Source of the DNA: a virus
Virus record (IMG/VR): IMGVR_UViG_3300001282_000010
Coordinates: 1-59,234 of that record
Strand: one strand, 5' to 3'
Length of the DNA stretch: 59,234 nucleotides
Shown piece by piece: positions 1 to 9,800 of this stretch. Under the pieces are notes generated by a model that was not told the DNA's origin, did not search any database, and was given only the letters and a program-made list of their open reading frames with translations. A program made the position numbers and the translations under genes. Every line of letters begins with the position of its first letter. Position 1 is the first letter of the stretch.

Positions 1-2
1 GC

Positions 3-3000
3 CATGTGCTGGACATACTTCGCACCATGGCACATGAAATGACACATCGTCAACAGGACGAGCGCGAGCCGTTGCCCTTGGATGCTGGTGCAACAGGTAG
101 CCCGTATGAAGATCAAGCCAATGCCATGGCAGGTCGTATCATGCGAGACTGGGCCGATGAGCAACCTGAGATGTTTGATGGTGTCACACTAGAAGAAGCA
201 TCAGGCTACATCCCTACAAAGAAACAAGCCCGCGATCCTCGCTTTGTCATGGCCCTGACCCGAGACGTGCGTCCAGGTGCTGTGGGCAAAGAAGCCAACA
301 AACTTGGATTGCAAACAGACGCACAGGGACATCCTGCACTGTTGATGAAACCCACCAACACCTTGGCAGAAAGTCTGGCACGTGAGCTAGAATTATTTGA
401 AGAACAGGACCTGTTTGAAATCAACATGGGCAGCAAGAATCTACGACGAGAAGCTGCCAAGACAGGTGCCCTGGCAGGTATGGAATTTGAAATGATTGTG
501 CCCGGAGAAGGCGGCGGTGACGCTGAAGAGGACATGGATCGTGACGAGTCTGCCAATGACATTGACGACATTGTTCGTTTTTTTGACGACGGCGACTACA
601 ACAGCAGGGGCGACATTCGCAGACTCAACGACAAGTTGTACGAAGACTTCCGCCAGTGGCAATTTGAAAAGATCAGTGAAGGCTGGTATGAAGAAGGCCG
701 CGATTTCTTGCGTGACTATGTTGTGAACAACAGCGAGTTTGATGGCGGCGAAGCCGAAGCCACTGCCCGTGAAGAACTGGAACAAGATTTGTTCTATCGA
801 GAGCTGCCCGAAGCAGAACGTGATCAAATGATTGAAAAGCGCACAGGTGCAATGCTGGAAGAATTTGTTGAAGAACAATGGTTGGCGCAAGACGACAGCT
901 CGATCTATGAATCTGCCCGAGAAGTATACGAATCCGACATGCAAGGTGACTGGACAGAATCCACCTGGTTGAATGATATTGGTATTGACCAAATGAGTGA
1001 TGTGTTGCGTGAATACACCATTTCATGGCCCTACTACACTGACCCCGAATCCAATGTTGACATCAATCAGGTAGGCGACGACTTCAGTGACGCAATTGGC
1101 CGTCCGGTCAATGCCAGTGATCGATATCATGGTGGGCGCCGCGAGGCCGGACGCTATGTGGTTGAACCCGATGGCAGTCTTGATCCTGACAGTGATGACG
1201 ACCAAGGCCTGGAGTTTGTGAGTCCGCCCTTGCCCATAGATGAAATGCTGAGTGATCTGAACAAGGTCCGTGCCTGGGCAAATCGCACAGGCTGTTATAC
1301 CAATGACTCAACTGGTCTGCACATCAACGTGAGTGTGCCGGGCTTTAGCCAAGAAAAACTGGACTTTGTGAAACTGGCTGTGCTGCTGGGTGACGAGCGA
1401 GTGCTGGAAAATTTTGGTCGTGCAGGCAATACCTATGCCAAGAGTGCCATGAAGATTGTCAAGGACAACATAAGATCAAATCCTGGCCCTGCGGCTGCAC
1501 TGTTGACCAAGATGAAAGCCAACATGGATAGTCTTGCTACCAAGGCCATTCACTCGGGCACCACTGCCAAGTACACCAGTATCAATACCAAAGACGGCTA
1601 TGTGGAATTCCGCAGTCCCGGCGGCGACTGGTTGGGTGACAACTTTGACCTGATTGAACCTACCCTGTTGAGATTTGTTGTGGCTCTGGATGCTGCGGTT
1701 GATCCTGAAAAGTATCGTCAAGAGTATCAGAAGAAATTGTACAAGTTGCTGACTGCTGACAGCAAGGACGACAGCACAATCCGTTACTTTGTGGACTATG
1801 TGGCTGGCAAAATACCCAAGGCTGCTCTGCGCAGTTTTGTGAAACAGGCACAGCTGGAACGTGGCCTGAAAAAGAATCCTGCTCCGGAGCCGGCAGCAAC
1901 CAAGGAGCCAGCAGCAACCTCAGGATCAAGACAACGCTATGTGGTCAAAAATGCAGCAGGCACGCCAGTGACCACAGTGGCAGCATCAGATGCCGACACA
2001 GCACGGATCCTGGCTAATCGTTACTTGCAACAACAAAATCCTGGAATCAATACCAATGAGTTCAGTGTTGAGTTAGCAGGACCCGTTCTTCAGACACAAA
2101 ACTATTATATCAGCGATGCACAAAGCAGCGTGGCTCGCATGGCGTTCCGTGCTGGTAGTGATGAGGAAGCCCTGGATCGATGGGAAATATACAATTACAG
2201 TCACCCAAGTGAAGGCGGGTACCGACTGGAACGCGAGGATGGAACAACAGTAACAGAGCCTGGTGCACCGATCCCGGGCAGCACCCTGGATCTACAACGC
2301 CAACGCCAGGCAGCCGCAGCACCCACTCCAATTCCTGGAGTGCAAGACATTGACATAGATATCCCCATAGCACAACCCAGAGGCTTCTGGAACGGCCAAT
2401 GGAAAATTGTAGATGGCAACACCGGAGAAGAATTGTATAGATTTGGCGGCATAGGCAACAGTCAAGTGGATGCCAATAGAATTGCAGGTGAATGGGTTAG
2501 AACCAACAGCATCAGTGTGCCAACTGAGGTGTATCCGGTTCAGAGCGATGGCTCAGATACCAACGAACAGATTGTAAATGAACTAAAAATCAACAATGCC
2601 TCGGGCATTGGAGCAGTGCCCAACAATCAACAAATTGGATATCAAGGCCTGCAAGTGGTCATGCGTCCCAGTATGTTTTTGGAATTGGCGTTGCCTCTAG
2701 ATGTCAAATCTGCAGACGAGCGTGAGACCATTGAATACATCAAAAAGAATCTGGACGAAAAAGGCGTGGGCGCACCCTGGCTCACAGTGGTGATTCCTGA
2801 AGCCTGGGAATCAGAAGATTTTAGCCAGATGGCACATGTGAGTAATCATGACGGCCGCCACAGAATGCACAGTATTCTGGAGCAAGAAGGCAACGATCCT
2901 GTGGAAGTACACATCATTGTCCCACACATGCGTCGCAGACACATCACTGATGCCATGGTAGATCAACTAAGATCTGGCGTGCTGAATCAACAGGGACAGT

Positions 3001-3035
3001 ATGTGAGCGGTCCTGTATTTGGAGCAGCCAAATGA
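3..3035 (+). CDS. Virion-associated metallopeptidase/amidoligase-like protein, 5' partial
   Basis: The frame is open to the window edge, so the true start lies upstream; numbering here is from the GTG at base 6 (1009 residues). An HEMTH zinc-peptidase motif is at residues 10-14, with a possible third ligand E35 in YEDQANAMAG. From about residue 157 the sequence resembles amidoligase_2 proteins: GMEFEMIVPG (about 157), GLEFVSPPL (about 401), GLHINVSVPG (about 437). A C-terminal NHDGRHR block (about 947) is typical of small regulatory or phage accessory domains. Amidoligase relatives form amide bonds between amino acids or peptides, and a metallopeptidase motif in the same chain suggests peptide or peptidoglycan remodelling. 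Position ahead of tagged head-type proteins suggests a virion protein. Motif resemblance is direct; function is inferred. Confidence 0.7.
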   Translation, partial: HVLDILRTMAHEMTHRQQDEREPLPLDAGATGSPYEDQANAMAGRIMRDWADEQPEMFDGVTLEEASGYIPTKKQARDPRFVMALTRDVRPGAVGKEANKLGLQTDAQGHPALLMKPTNTLAESLARELELFEEQDLFEINMGSKNLRREAAKTGALAGMEFEMIVPGEGGGDAEEDMDRDESANDIDDIVRFFDDGDYNSRGDIRRLNDKLYEDFRQWQFEKISEGWYEEGRDFLRDYVVNNSEFDGGEAEATAREELEQDLFYRELPEAERDQMIEKRTGAMLEEFVEEQWLAQDDSSIYESAREVYESDMQGDWTESTWLNDIGIDQMSDVLREYTISWPYYTDPESNVDINQVGDDFSDAIGRPVNASDRYHGGRREAGRYVVEPDGSLDPDSDDDQGLEFVSPPLPIDEMLSDLNKVRAWANRTGCYTNDSTGLHINVSVPGFSQEKLDFVKLAVLLGDERVLENFGRAGNTYAKSAMKIVKDNIRSNPGPAAALLTKMKANMDSLATKAIHSGTTAKYTSINTKDGYVEFRSPGGDWLGDNFDLIEPTLLRFVVALDAAVDPEKYRQEYQKKLYKLLTADSKDDSTIRYFVDYVAGKIPKAALRSFVKQAQLERGLKKNPAPEPAATKEPAATSGSRQRYVVKNAAGTPVTTVAASDADTARILANRYLQQQNPGINTNEFSVELAGPVLQTQNYYISDAQSSVARMAFRAGSDEEALDRWEIYNYSHPSEGGYRLEREDGTTVTEPGAPIPGSTLDLQRQRQAAAAPTPIPGVQDIDIDIPIAQPRGFWNGQWKIVDGNTGEELYRFGGIGNSQVDANRIAGEWVRTNSISVPTEVYPVQSDGSDTNEQIVNELKINNASGIGAVPNNQQIGYQGLQVVMRPSMFLELALPLDVKSADERETIEYIKKNLDEKGVGAPWLTVVIPEAWESEDFSQMAHVSNHDGRHRMHSILEQEGNDPVEVHIIVPHMRRRHITDAMVDQLRSGVLNQQGQYVSGPVFGAAK

Positions 3036-3469
3036 GAGCCAGTGAATTCATTCATGAAACAAAATTTGCTGGGCAAGAAGTCAAGGGAAATGCCTACACA
3101 GAACTCAAGGATAAATTTCCACTGTTGTCCACATTGCTTTACTTCATACCCGGACTAAACACCGCACTGGCTGCAGCAGATGTTGTTAGTCAAGTTCAGA
3201 TGTATAATCAAGCCATGGAAAAAATTGAAAAACAATATCCCATGGCAACTATTCAAGCAGTCCAGCAAAAGGCCGGGGACGCTGGGGAATCTTGGGAACC
3301 AATGATTACACCATTGGATGAACTCAGTTTCCTGGGCTCACCTTGTACCAAGGATTGTTCGGGTCACAGAGCCGGTTATGCCTGGTCCAAGGCCCGAGGT
3401 AACCGCAGTGCCCTGAGCTACAGCAACAGCTTTAACAATGGTGCAAGATTGGCAGCACAGGGCAAATAG
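3032..3469 (+). CDS. Probable virion protein with T4-like capsid-targeting tag
   Basis: 145 residues, start overlapping the previous stop (ATGA). The N terminus MRASEFIHE-T matches the style of T4 internal-protein tags such as MKTYQEFIAE-A, which target proteins to the prohead and are cut after Glu by the prohead protease (established for T4). A hydrophobic stretch LLSTLLYFIPGLNTALAAADVV follows at about residues 32-53 and could be a membrane-active or transmembrane segment. The C-terminal half has CTKDCSGHRAGYAWSKARG, a Cys/His-containing block that I recall from other phage proteins of unknown role. No enzyme activity can be assigned. Confidence 0.75.
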   Translation: MRASEFIHETKFAGQEVKGNAYTELKDKFPLLSTLLYFIPGLNTALAAADVVSQVQMYNQAMEKIEKQYPMATIQAVQQKAGDAGESWEPMITPLDELSFLGSPCTKDCSGHRAGYAWSKARGNRSALSYSNSFNNGARLAAQGK

Positions 3470-3512
3470 AATAAATAAACAACAAATCGGACTATCCGAA
3501 AAAGGAAAAACT

Positions 3513-4544
3513 ATGAGATCAAGTGAATTTTTAAACGAAGCCGGGCGCGATGGCACACCAATGACAGATGCTGAATTTGCAGCACAACAAGCACAAGGTG
3601 CAAAAAACCTGGATTCCATCAAGGGCTTTGGTAGAAAAATTGCCAGCGCACTTGGTGGTGGAGCCCAGGCAGCAACACCGTATCCTGATGCAGCCACAGC
3701 AAGAGCCAGTCTCACACCAAGCCAACTAAAGTGGTTGGGTGGTGCGGATCCCATGGACAAATATATCATGGCAAGACTGCCTGCACCATTACCTGGTGAA
3801 ACAGTTGCGGCAGCACCCGCAGCAGCACCCGCAGCAGCACCAGCAGCAGCACCAGCAGCGGCACCAGCAGCAACTCCGGTTGCTGATGCTGTGGCAGCCA
3901 GTGGTGAGCCTGACAATGTGACTGGTGTGGATGCAGCCGTGGCAGCAAATGCTGCAAATACTGCAAATACTGTGCAAACCACTACACCTCCTGCCAAAGC
4001 ACCTGCCCGTTCCACAATCAGCCCAGCCATCCTGGGATATGCCAGCAGTATGGGACTTTACAAGAATGGCCAACCTGACACAGCAGCTATCAAGGCCTTT
4101 CAACAAAAGAATGGCCTCCCTGCTGACGGTAAAATTGGACCCAACACTTCCGGTGCTATTCTGTCTGCTGCAAAACCTGGTGATGCAGGCAGCGGTCGTG
4201 GTGGTGCCGGTGGTCCTACAGCTACACAAATGGCACAGAATGCCACACCACCGGCAAACGAAAAACTAGGCCCTACTAATACAATGCCTCGCAACCCCAT
4301 GTATGCGCCAGCAAGACCAAGCACTGGTTATACTGCACAGATGGCATGGGATCAACAGTATGGTAAAACACACAGCACCAGCGGTGCACCAAAACCAGCT
4401 ACTCCGAGACCAAGTACTGGTTACGCTGCACAGGCTGCATGGGATCGCCAGAATGCCGCAGCACCGGCAAACCCAGTGCGTGAATCAAATTTTGAAGAGA
4501 GTGTGAGCCGCATGCGTCGCCTGAGCACCTTGCTAAAAGGATAA
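3513..4544 (+). CDS. Peptidoglycan-binding virion protein with capsid-targeting-like tag
   Basis: 343 residues. The start is set at ATG 3513 because AAAAGGA lies just upstream and because it yields the tag MRSSEFLNE-A, nearly the same as the preceding gene's tag. The middle holds an Ala-Pro rich linker (about residues 94-120). A PG_binding_1-type domain follows (about 178-225: YASSMGLYKNGQPDTAAIKAF ... GLPADGKIGPNTSGAIL), a fold that binds cell wall. Near the C terminus two copies of a (R)PSTGY.AQ.AWD repeat occur about 38 residues apart. The likely role is holding a packaged cell-wall enzyme at peptidoglycan. Function is inferred from the domain and its lysozyme-like neighbour. Confidence 0.8.
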   Translation: MRSSEFLNEAGRDGTPMTDAEFAAQQAQGAKNLDSIKGFGRKIASALGGGAQAATPYPDAATARASLTPSQLKWLGGADPMDKYIMARLPAPLPGETVAAAPAAAPAAAPAAAPAAAPAATPVADAVAASGEPDNVTGVDAAVAANAANTANTVQTTTPPAKAPARSTISPAILGYASSMGLYKNGQPDTAAIKAFQQKNGLPADGKIGPNTSGAILSAAKPGDAGSGRGGAGGPTATQMAQNATPPANEKLGPTNTMPRNPMYAPARPSTGYTAQMAWDQQYGKTHSTSGAPKPATPRPSTGYAAQAAWDRQNAAAPANPVRESNFEESVSRMRRLSTLLKG

Positions 4545-4545
4545 C

Positions 4546-5235
4546 ATGAAATCTTGTGATTTTTTGCCTCGCAGCAGTAGAGTTCTAGCCGAGGCTGTGG
4601 ATCCTAGTGTGCCGGGCAAAATGTATTCTGTGCAAGCAGGAGACACTCTGGAAAAATTGGCCAAGGCCTCTGACACCACTGTGTCCGGCCTGCTTTACAT
4701 GAATCCGGACATTCCTGCCACTGGGCAGATAACTGTGGGCAGCAAAATAAAATTGCCCAATCTGGGAGAATTTGCTCGCGGACAAACAACTGCACCTGCC
4801 ACAGCAGCCGGATCATCGGCCAATGCAGCCACGGCCCTGAAGTTCTTTACACAACAGGGTTGGTCAGCAGCACAGGCCGCGGGCATTGTTGGCAATCTGC
4901 AGGCCGAGTCAGGCAAAAATATCAATCCAGCAGCCGTGGGCGATGGCGGCCAAGCATACGGTATTGCTCAATGGCACCCACCACGGCAGAAAGATTTTCA
5001 AGCACAAATGGGCAGGCCTATAAAAGGATCCAGTCTTCAAGATCAATTGGAATTCATACAGTGGGAATTCAACAACACAGAAAAAGCAGCGGGCAATAAA
5101 TTAAAAGCTGCACAATCAGCAGCCGCTGCTGCTGAAATAATGGACAAATTCTATGAACGCAGTGCTGGACTGCATACTGACCGTCGTGTGGCCAACGCAG
5201 TGGCTTTGGCACCGTCTGATACCGCTGCGGCCTAA
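4546..5235 (+). CDS. LysM domain plus phage tail lysozyme-like protein
   Basis: 229 residues, one base after the previous stop. Residues 26-73 form a LysM domain (YSVQAGDTLEKLAKASDTTVSGLLYMNPDI...VGSKIKLP), which binds glycan strands. After an Ala/Thr linker, residues about 96-205 match the phage lysozyme_2 type (ALKFFTQQGWSAAQAAGIVGNLQAESG...GQAYGIAQWHPPRQ), with E111 as candidate catalytic Glu. The start MKSCDFL...RVLAE-A is a longer variant of the tags on neighbouring proteins, with a possible prohead-protease site after residue 16. It probably cuts peptidoglycan during entry. Domain calls are strong; packaging in the head is inferred. Confidence 0.88.
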   Translation: MKSCDFLPRSSRVLAEAVDPSVPGKMYSVQAGDTLEKLAKASDTTVSGLLYMNPDIPATGQITVGSKIKLPNLGEFARGQTTAPATAAGSSANAATALKFFTQQGWSAAQAAGIVGNLQAESGKNINPAAVGDGGQAYGIAQWHPPRQKDFQAQMGRPIKGSSLQDQLEFIQWEFNNTEKAAGNKLKAAQSAAAAAEIMDKFYERSAGLHTDRRVANAVALAPSDTAAA

Positions 5236-5255
5236 TTTGATCTGACTGTGTCGCA

Positions 5256-5558
5256 ATGACCCGCCAGTTTGTGATAGTCAAAGCAGACGTGAGTGTGGAC
5301 TGGACTGGAGCTGATCCCAACTACAGAGTGTATGTGAACAATGAACTGTTTGCAGAACGAACCTGGGTCTGGAGAGAACAGTATCTGGAAGAATTTCTGC
5401 AGATCTGGGCTGCGCCAGGCAAGTACGAACTGCGTTGGGAATTAGTTCCGCCAGCATGCGGCACAATTGAAGTGAAAAACGTGAGAATTGCAGAAGGTCC
5501 AGTAAACTCACGCATAGTAAAAAACTCACTGTTAAGGATTGAAAATGAGAGCATATGA
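5256..5558 (+). CDS. Conserved phage protein of unknown function
   Basis: 100 residues, start ATG 5256. The sequence is rich in beta-type patterns (FVIVKADVSVDW, NYRVYVNNELFAERTWVW, GKYELRWELVPP). This suggests a small beta-sandwich, perhaps a virion decoration or fibre-associated fold. No catalytic motif is visible. It lies between the lysozyme-like protein and a tagged small protein in the same operon, which makes a structural role likely but unproven. Confidence 0.65.
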   Translation: MTRQFVIVKADVSVDWTGADPNYRVYVNNELFAERTWVWREQYLEEFLQIWAAPGKYELRWELVPPACGTIEVKNVRIAEGPVNSRIVKNSLLRIENESI

Positions 5559-5757
5559 AATAATGGAAGACATCTCGGTGGGTACCAGTGGGACGGGCAG
5601 CATGGCCACTGTAAGCCAGCCCATGGGCATGGTCGCAAGATCAGGTGGTTCCTTGTTGACAGGTAAATACTCTACAGATCCTACGCCTAACACGCCCAAG
5701 GAATACAAAAGGAACAAGAATGCTCGCGGACAGTTTAAAAACTCTATTGGCAACTAA
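5545..5757 (+). CDS. Small tagged protein of unknown function
   Basis: 70 residues. ATG 5545 is preferred over the ATG at 5539 because it has AAGGATT upstream and gives MRAYEIMED, another variant of the MRxxEFxxE tag. It overlaps the previous gene by 14 bases and the next by 38. The body is Gly/Ser/Thr rich and the end is basic (KEYKRNKNARGQFKNSIGN). The tag suggests a head-packaged protein; nothing else can be said. Confidence 0.6.
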   Translation: MRAYEIMEDISVGTSGTGSMATVSQPMGMVARSGGSLLTGKYSTDPTPNTPKEYKRNKNARGQFKNSIGN

Positions 5758-6160
5758 CTTTGCCTACTATCTAAAAGCCCAGGGCTTTCACTGGAATGTG
5801 GAAGGGCCGGACTTTGGCGAACTGCATGATTTTTTCCAGAACATCTACCAAGATGCGTATTCAGCCGTAGATCCTGTTGCCGAGTACATAAGATATCTTG
5901 ACGAGTATGCACCGGCCAGTTTTGAACGTTTTGGCGAGCTTACACAAATTTCAGGTCAGACCAAAATACCACGTGCTCGACTCATGATTGAAGAACTGTT
6001 GGCCAACAATCAACAAATGATTGATCTGTTGAATCAGTGCTTTGCCGAAGCAGAACAAGAAAATCAACAGGGTATTGCTGACTTTGTGGCAGGACGTCTA
6101 AGTCAGCATGGAAAATATCATTGGCAATTGCGTAGTTATCTGAAAGACAATAGAGCATGA
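5720..6160 (+). CDS. Dps/ferritin-like protein
   Basis: 146 residues. The N-terminal block ATNFAYYLKAQGFHWNVEGPDFGELHDFFQNIYQDAYSAVDPVAEYIR carries the Dps-type helix pattern with H24, D31 and D/E residues expected at the inter-subunit ferroxidase site (established for Dps). Later helices, for example MIEELLANNQQMIDLLNQCFAEAEQENQQGIADF, complete a four-helix bundle. Dps proteins oxidise and store iron and protect DNA. It starts inside the previous gene and overlaps the next by four bases. In a virion-protein operon it might protect packaged or injected DNA (inference). It carries no obvious capsid tag. Confidence 0.85.
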   Translation: MLADSLKTLLATNFAYYLKAQGFHWNVEGPDFGELHDFFQNIYQDAYSAVDPVAEYIRYLDEYAPASFERFGELTQISGQTKIPRARLMIEELLANNQQMIDLLNQCFAEAEQENQQGIADFVAGRLSQHGKYHWQLRSYLKDNRA

Positions 6161-6837
6161 GCAACAGCATCGCCAATATACTAAAACGTCTGGCTGTGAT
6201 AGAGTCAGACATTACTCCTGTCAAAACAAAATCGGGACTCAACGCACAACAAAAATCAGTGCCACAATTGCCGGCCTTGTTCAAGCCTGAAACGGTGTCT
6301 CCGGTGCTGGGCAGCAACAAGCAATCCAAACCCTTTGGCCGGTACATGGTAGGAGATGATGTGGTACCCACTCAGACTGCACTGGCCGAACGCATGGCCG
6401 AGATTGACGAAGACATGCTGAGCCGGGTCAGAAAAGACCTTACACAGTATCTGGATCAACTGGAAGACAAGAAAAAAGAACTAGAACGCAAGGCCAGCAA
6501 AGAAATACAAGACCGTAATCCAGCCAAGGCCGACGATCAAGAAGTGTCGGAAGACCCCACTCAAGACGAACCCAGCGGTGAAGACTATGTTCCGCCGCCC
6601 ACAATCAACCCTGTGATGGCCGAAGCTGGTCCTGTAAAAACTATCACTCTGGAAGATGGCACATGCCTGGAATGTTATGGCGATCAGGTGCGCGGTTTTG
6701 AAATCCGTCATCTGGGTCGGGTGTTGCCCAGTCGGTTCAGAAGTCTGGATGAAGCAGACATGGCCGTGAGAATGTTTCAGGCACATAGAAAAAATGCTGC
6801 CAGAAATTCCTCAGCAGATTACATAGAAGAAGCATAA
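6157..6837 (+). CDS. Conserved phage head-region protein, function unknown
   Basis: 226 residues. A central charged segment (MAEIDEDMLSRVRKDLTQYLDQLEDKKKELERKASKEIQ, about 88-126) is predicted coiled coil. An acidic, Pro-rich linker follows, then VMAE-AGPV, which fits a prohead-protease-like site, then a compact domain (ITLEDGTCLECYGDQVRGFEIRHLGRVLPSRF...AVRMFQAHRK). It ends SSADYIEEA. A coiled coil plus protease-like site fits a scaffold or core protein, but this is inference. Confidence 0.7.
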   Translation: MSNSIANILKRLAVIESDITPVKTKSGLNAQQKSVPQLPALFKPETVSPVLGSNKQSKPFGRYMVGDDVVPTQTALAERMAEIDEDMLSRVRKDLTQYLDQLEDKKKELERKASKEIQDRNPAKADDQEVSEDPTQDEPSGEDYVPPPTINPVMAEAGPVKTITLEDGTCLECYGDQVRGFEIRHLGRVLPSRFRSLDEADMAVRMFQAHRKNAARNSSADYIEEA

Positions 6838-6838
6838 C

Positions 6839-9800
6839 ATGATACTTGACGAATTTTTCAAACCTAACTCCACCGACAACCTAACGGAACGTGTGACCTT
6901 TGACGCCAACGGTAATCCAATTTACCCAAACTTGCAAAACTTACCAGGTGTAAACACTTCAGCAGCAGCACCAGCAACAGCAACAGATGATGATGATGAC
7001 GCAACAGAACCGCCAATGGGGTCAACTCCAGTAGCACCAGCAGGTGGTCCCGCACAGCTTCAAAACCCAGCAGCAAGAGCTGAATATCAACGAGTGCGGA
7101 GCACAGCAGATAAATTCAGTTTTTCAAATCCAGAATTTAGAAAAGAATATGATCGTATTGCACGTTCTCGTGACACTGCATCTAATAGAATAATGTCAGG
7201 TAACAGATCCTACAGTCCTGAACCGGCCCTGGCTGCTCGCCAACACCAAGAACTAGTAAAAATGCTGTATCAAATTGATGCTGATTTTGTTCAGGGCGCT
7301 AACATGCTACTAAAAAATTACGGTGCTCTCAAAGAGCAAGGTATGGCAAAAGGCCGATTAAACGAATTTGCACCCAGCAGTGATAGCAATCACGATGGTA
7401 ATGGCGGTGGAGACGGTGGCGTTTTTAAACTAACTGATGAAGAATTAATTAAACTACTAAATTCTGTAAGATCTGGCCTGGGAAACAAGTGGCTGGCAGA
7501 TGTGGACCAAAAACGGTTTACTCAATTGGCTCGTCGAGATCAAGATAGTGCTATTTTTGAATTTGATTCTTGGTTGGAAGACCTGGGCATCAGTAATACA
7601 GGGTTTATGATAACAGACATACATGTCAATAATGGCAACAAAATATGGCACGGCTTTTTTAGGAATTTAGACGAGCAAGTCATGGCCAAAGATACCACGT
7701 CTGACCTTTTTAATATGCGTCGAGATGATCCTCGCATACAACAAAATCAAGATGTAAATGCCCTGGCTAAAGAAATTTACGCCCAAATGGTTGCAGAACG
7801 AGGTCAACCCATGGACAGTAGACAGCGAAACACCTGGATGACCATCGCTCAAACAAAAGCAGCAGCAGCAAAATTATCCAATCCAGCAGCACAAAAAATT
7901 CAACAACCGACCCAACAATCACAACAAGGTTTCCCTGCTCAAGGCAGTGAGCGTAGAGTCGCTAAAGATGCAGACCAATTTGAATCGCAAGACAATCTGC
8001 AGGGTGCCAGATCTGATGATGAAGTGAAATTTTTCATTGACTCTGAACCTGCTTACTATGCTGTGATGGATCGCTTTGGTGACCACATTGAATTTCGCGG
8101 TGATGATCTGGTTGCTCCACTGCGCCTATGGTCGGCCATACAACAAACAGCCGGAGACGCAGGCGGTGCAGCAGACATAGCAGGACTCGAAGATGACCGC
8201 ATGGGAACAGATGATGAGTTGGATGAGCAGGGTGTGGCGGAAGGCACAGTAATAGACATTAATAACAAATACCGTGGCTTGGCAAGAAAGATGGTTCAAA
8301 TCTATAAAACTGTTCCTGAAGTAAAGGCCGCAGTTGATGATAGCCCTGAGTTCTATAGAGCAATGGTTTATGTAACTGGAGTTATCACTAATCCCGAGGA
8401 AATTGACGGCACACCTCAATATGATAAAATAGTAGATGAATTAGAATCTATTCTTAGCTCTGATGGAGAGCAAGACATGGCGGAAGGCAAACTCAAGATA
8501 AATTATGATTCTTGGTTGTCCAAAGTTCCAAACACAATCAATGATAAAATGAAAAAAGTATTGAGAGTGATGCAGGATGGAAAAGTTCGCAGTCGTGCAG
8601 ATATGTTAAGAGCAGCAGGTATTGATCCAAATCCCCGAAGCCCAGGTGGGGTCGCTGGAATGGAAGGTACTGATTACTACCTGTATAAAAAAGGGCTGTT
8701 GGATGTAGTTGATATTGTCAAGGGACAAAAGTATTTCAAAATTTCAAAGAATGCTTCTCAAGGCGTGGCGGAAGGCTCTGATCAACAGTGGGTAGTTACA
8801 GTTGGCACCAAGACAGGTGGCACATCACACACTATGACTTTCAGTGGCACTAAAGAACAAGCAATCAAGAAAGCAGTAGCAAGATTTGGTACAAGTAAGA
8901 ATCCAGTAGTTACTGCTAAACTTAAACAGCAAGGTGTGGCGGAAGGCTCAGCCGCAGATGGATCTGTCAACTACACCTTGGGACACACTCCTGATGCAGA
9001 GTATGTGTATAGCATTTATAGAGATGGCAAAAAAGAAGGAACATATCACAGTGTGGCCCAAGCCCGAGAGATCATGGGTAATATGAAGTTGACTAGTCCC
9101 AACCGTGAATACAAAATCAAGCGCGGCGCAAGAAACAAAATGGCAGGCCCTGCGGGTCAACTGCCCGAGCAAGGCATAGCAGAAGCCCACAACTTCAAAG
9201 GCAGCTTCCCGTTTGATGTGGATCACATGGGTGGAACTCGTGGCATCAATTTGCCATCAGCACCAACTAAAAAATTCTTTGATGATAAGAAACAGTGGTC
9301 ACAAGCAGTAGATGATATCAACAGTTCCAAGTACGATGACAACTCAGAGTACTCCGGTACTACAGGTAGAACCACAGTGTCAATAGATAATCGTGAATGG
9401 GCCAGATGGAGTGACGCACAAGAAAAAGGCTACATTGAAATGAGTTCAATGACCGAACAGGATATCTCAGAAGCCCACGGTAACTATGCAGGTGATCGAC
9501 CAGTCAATCTTGGCGGTGTGTCCATGAAAAAGATACAGATAGGTGACACAGTACGGTACATTGACCAAAAAGCACAAGTGGTTGACATGAGCCGGGACCG
9601 AGAGCATGCTCGTATCACAATTCCGTCCAGTGCCACTACAAAAACAGTGCTGACATCTGATCTAAGACAACTAGGTAGAGGTGTGTCGGAAGGCAATGAC
9701 CAGCAGTTAAGCGTACAACAACTGGCAACTGTCAGTGACGAAGCACTGGATACTGCATACGGATATGGTCGTAGTAGCCCTGGCAACACATTTGGATGGC

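Noticed and set aside
3338-4030. 230-codon minus-strand ORF with Ala/Gly repeats
   Set aside because: It mirrors the Ala-Pro linker of the peptidoglycan-binding gene; a low-complexity shadow.
7861-7930. Gln/Ala-rich repeats as prion-like or phase-separating segment
   Set aside because: Short and similar to other low-complexity linkers in this gene; nothing supports a special role.
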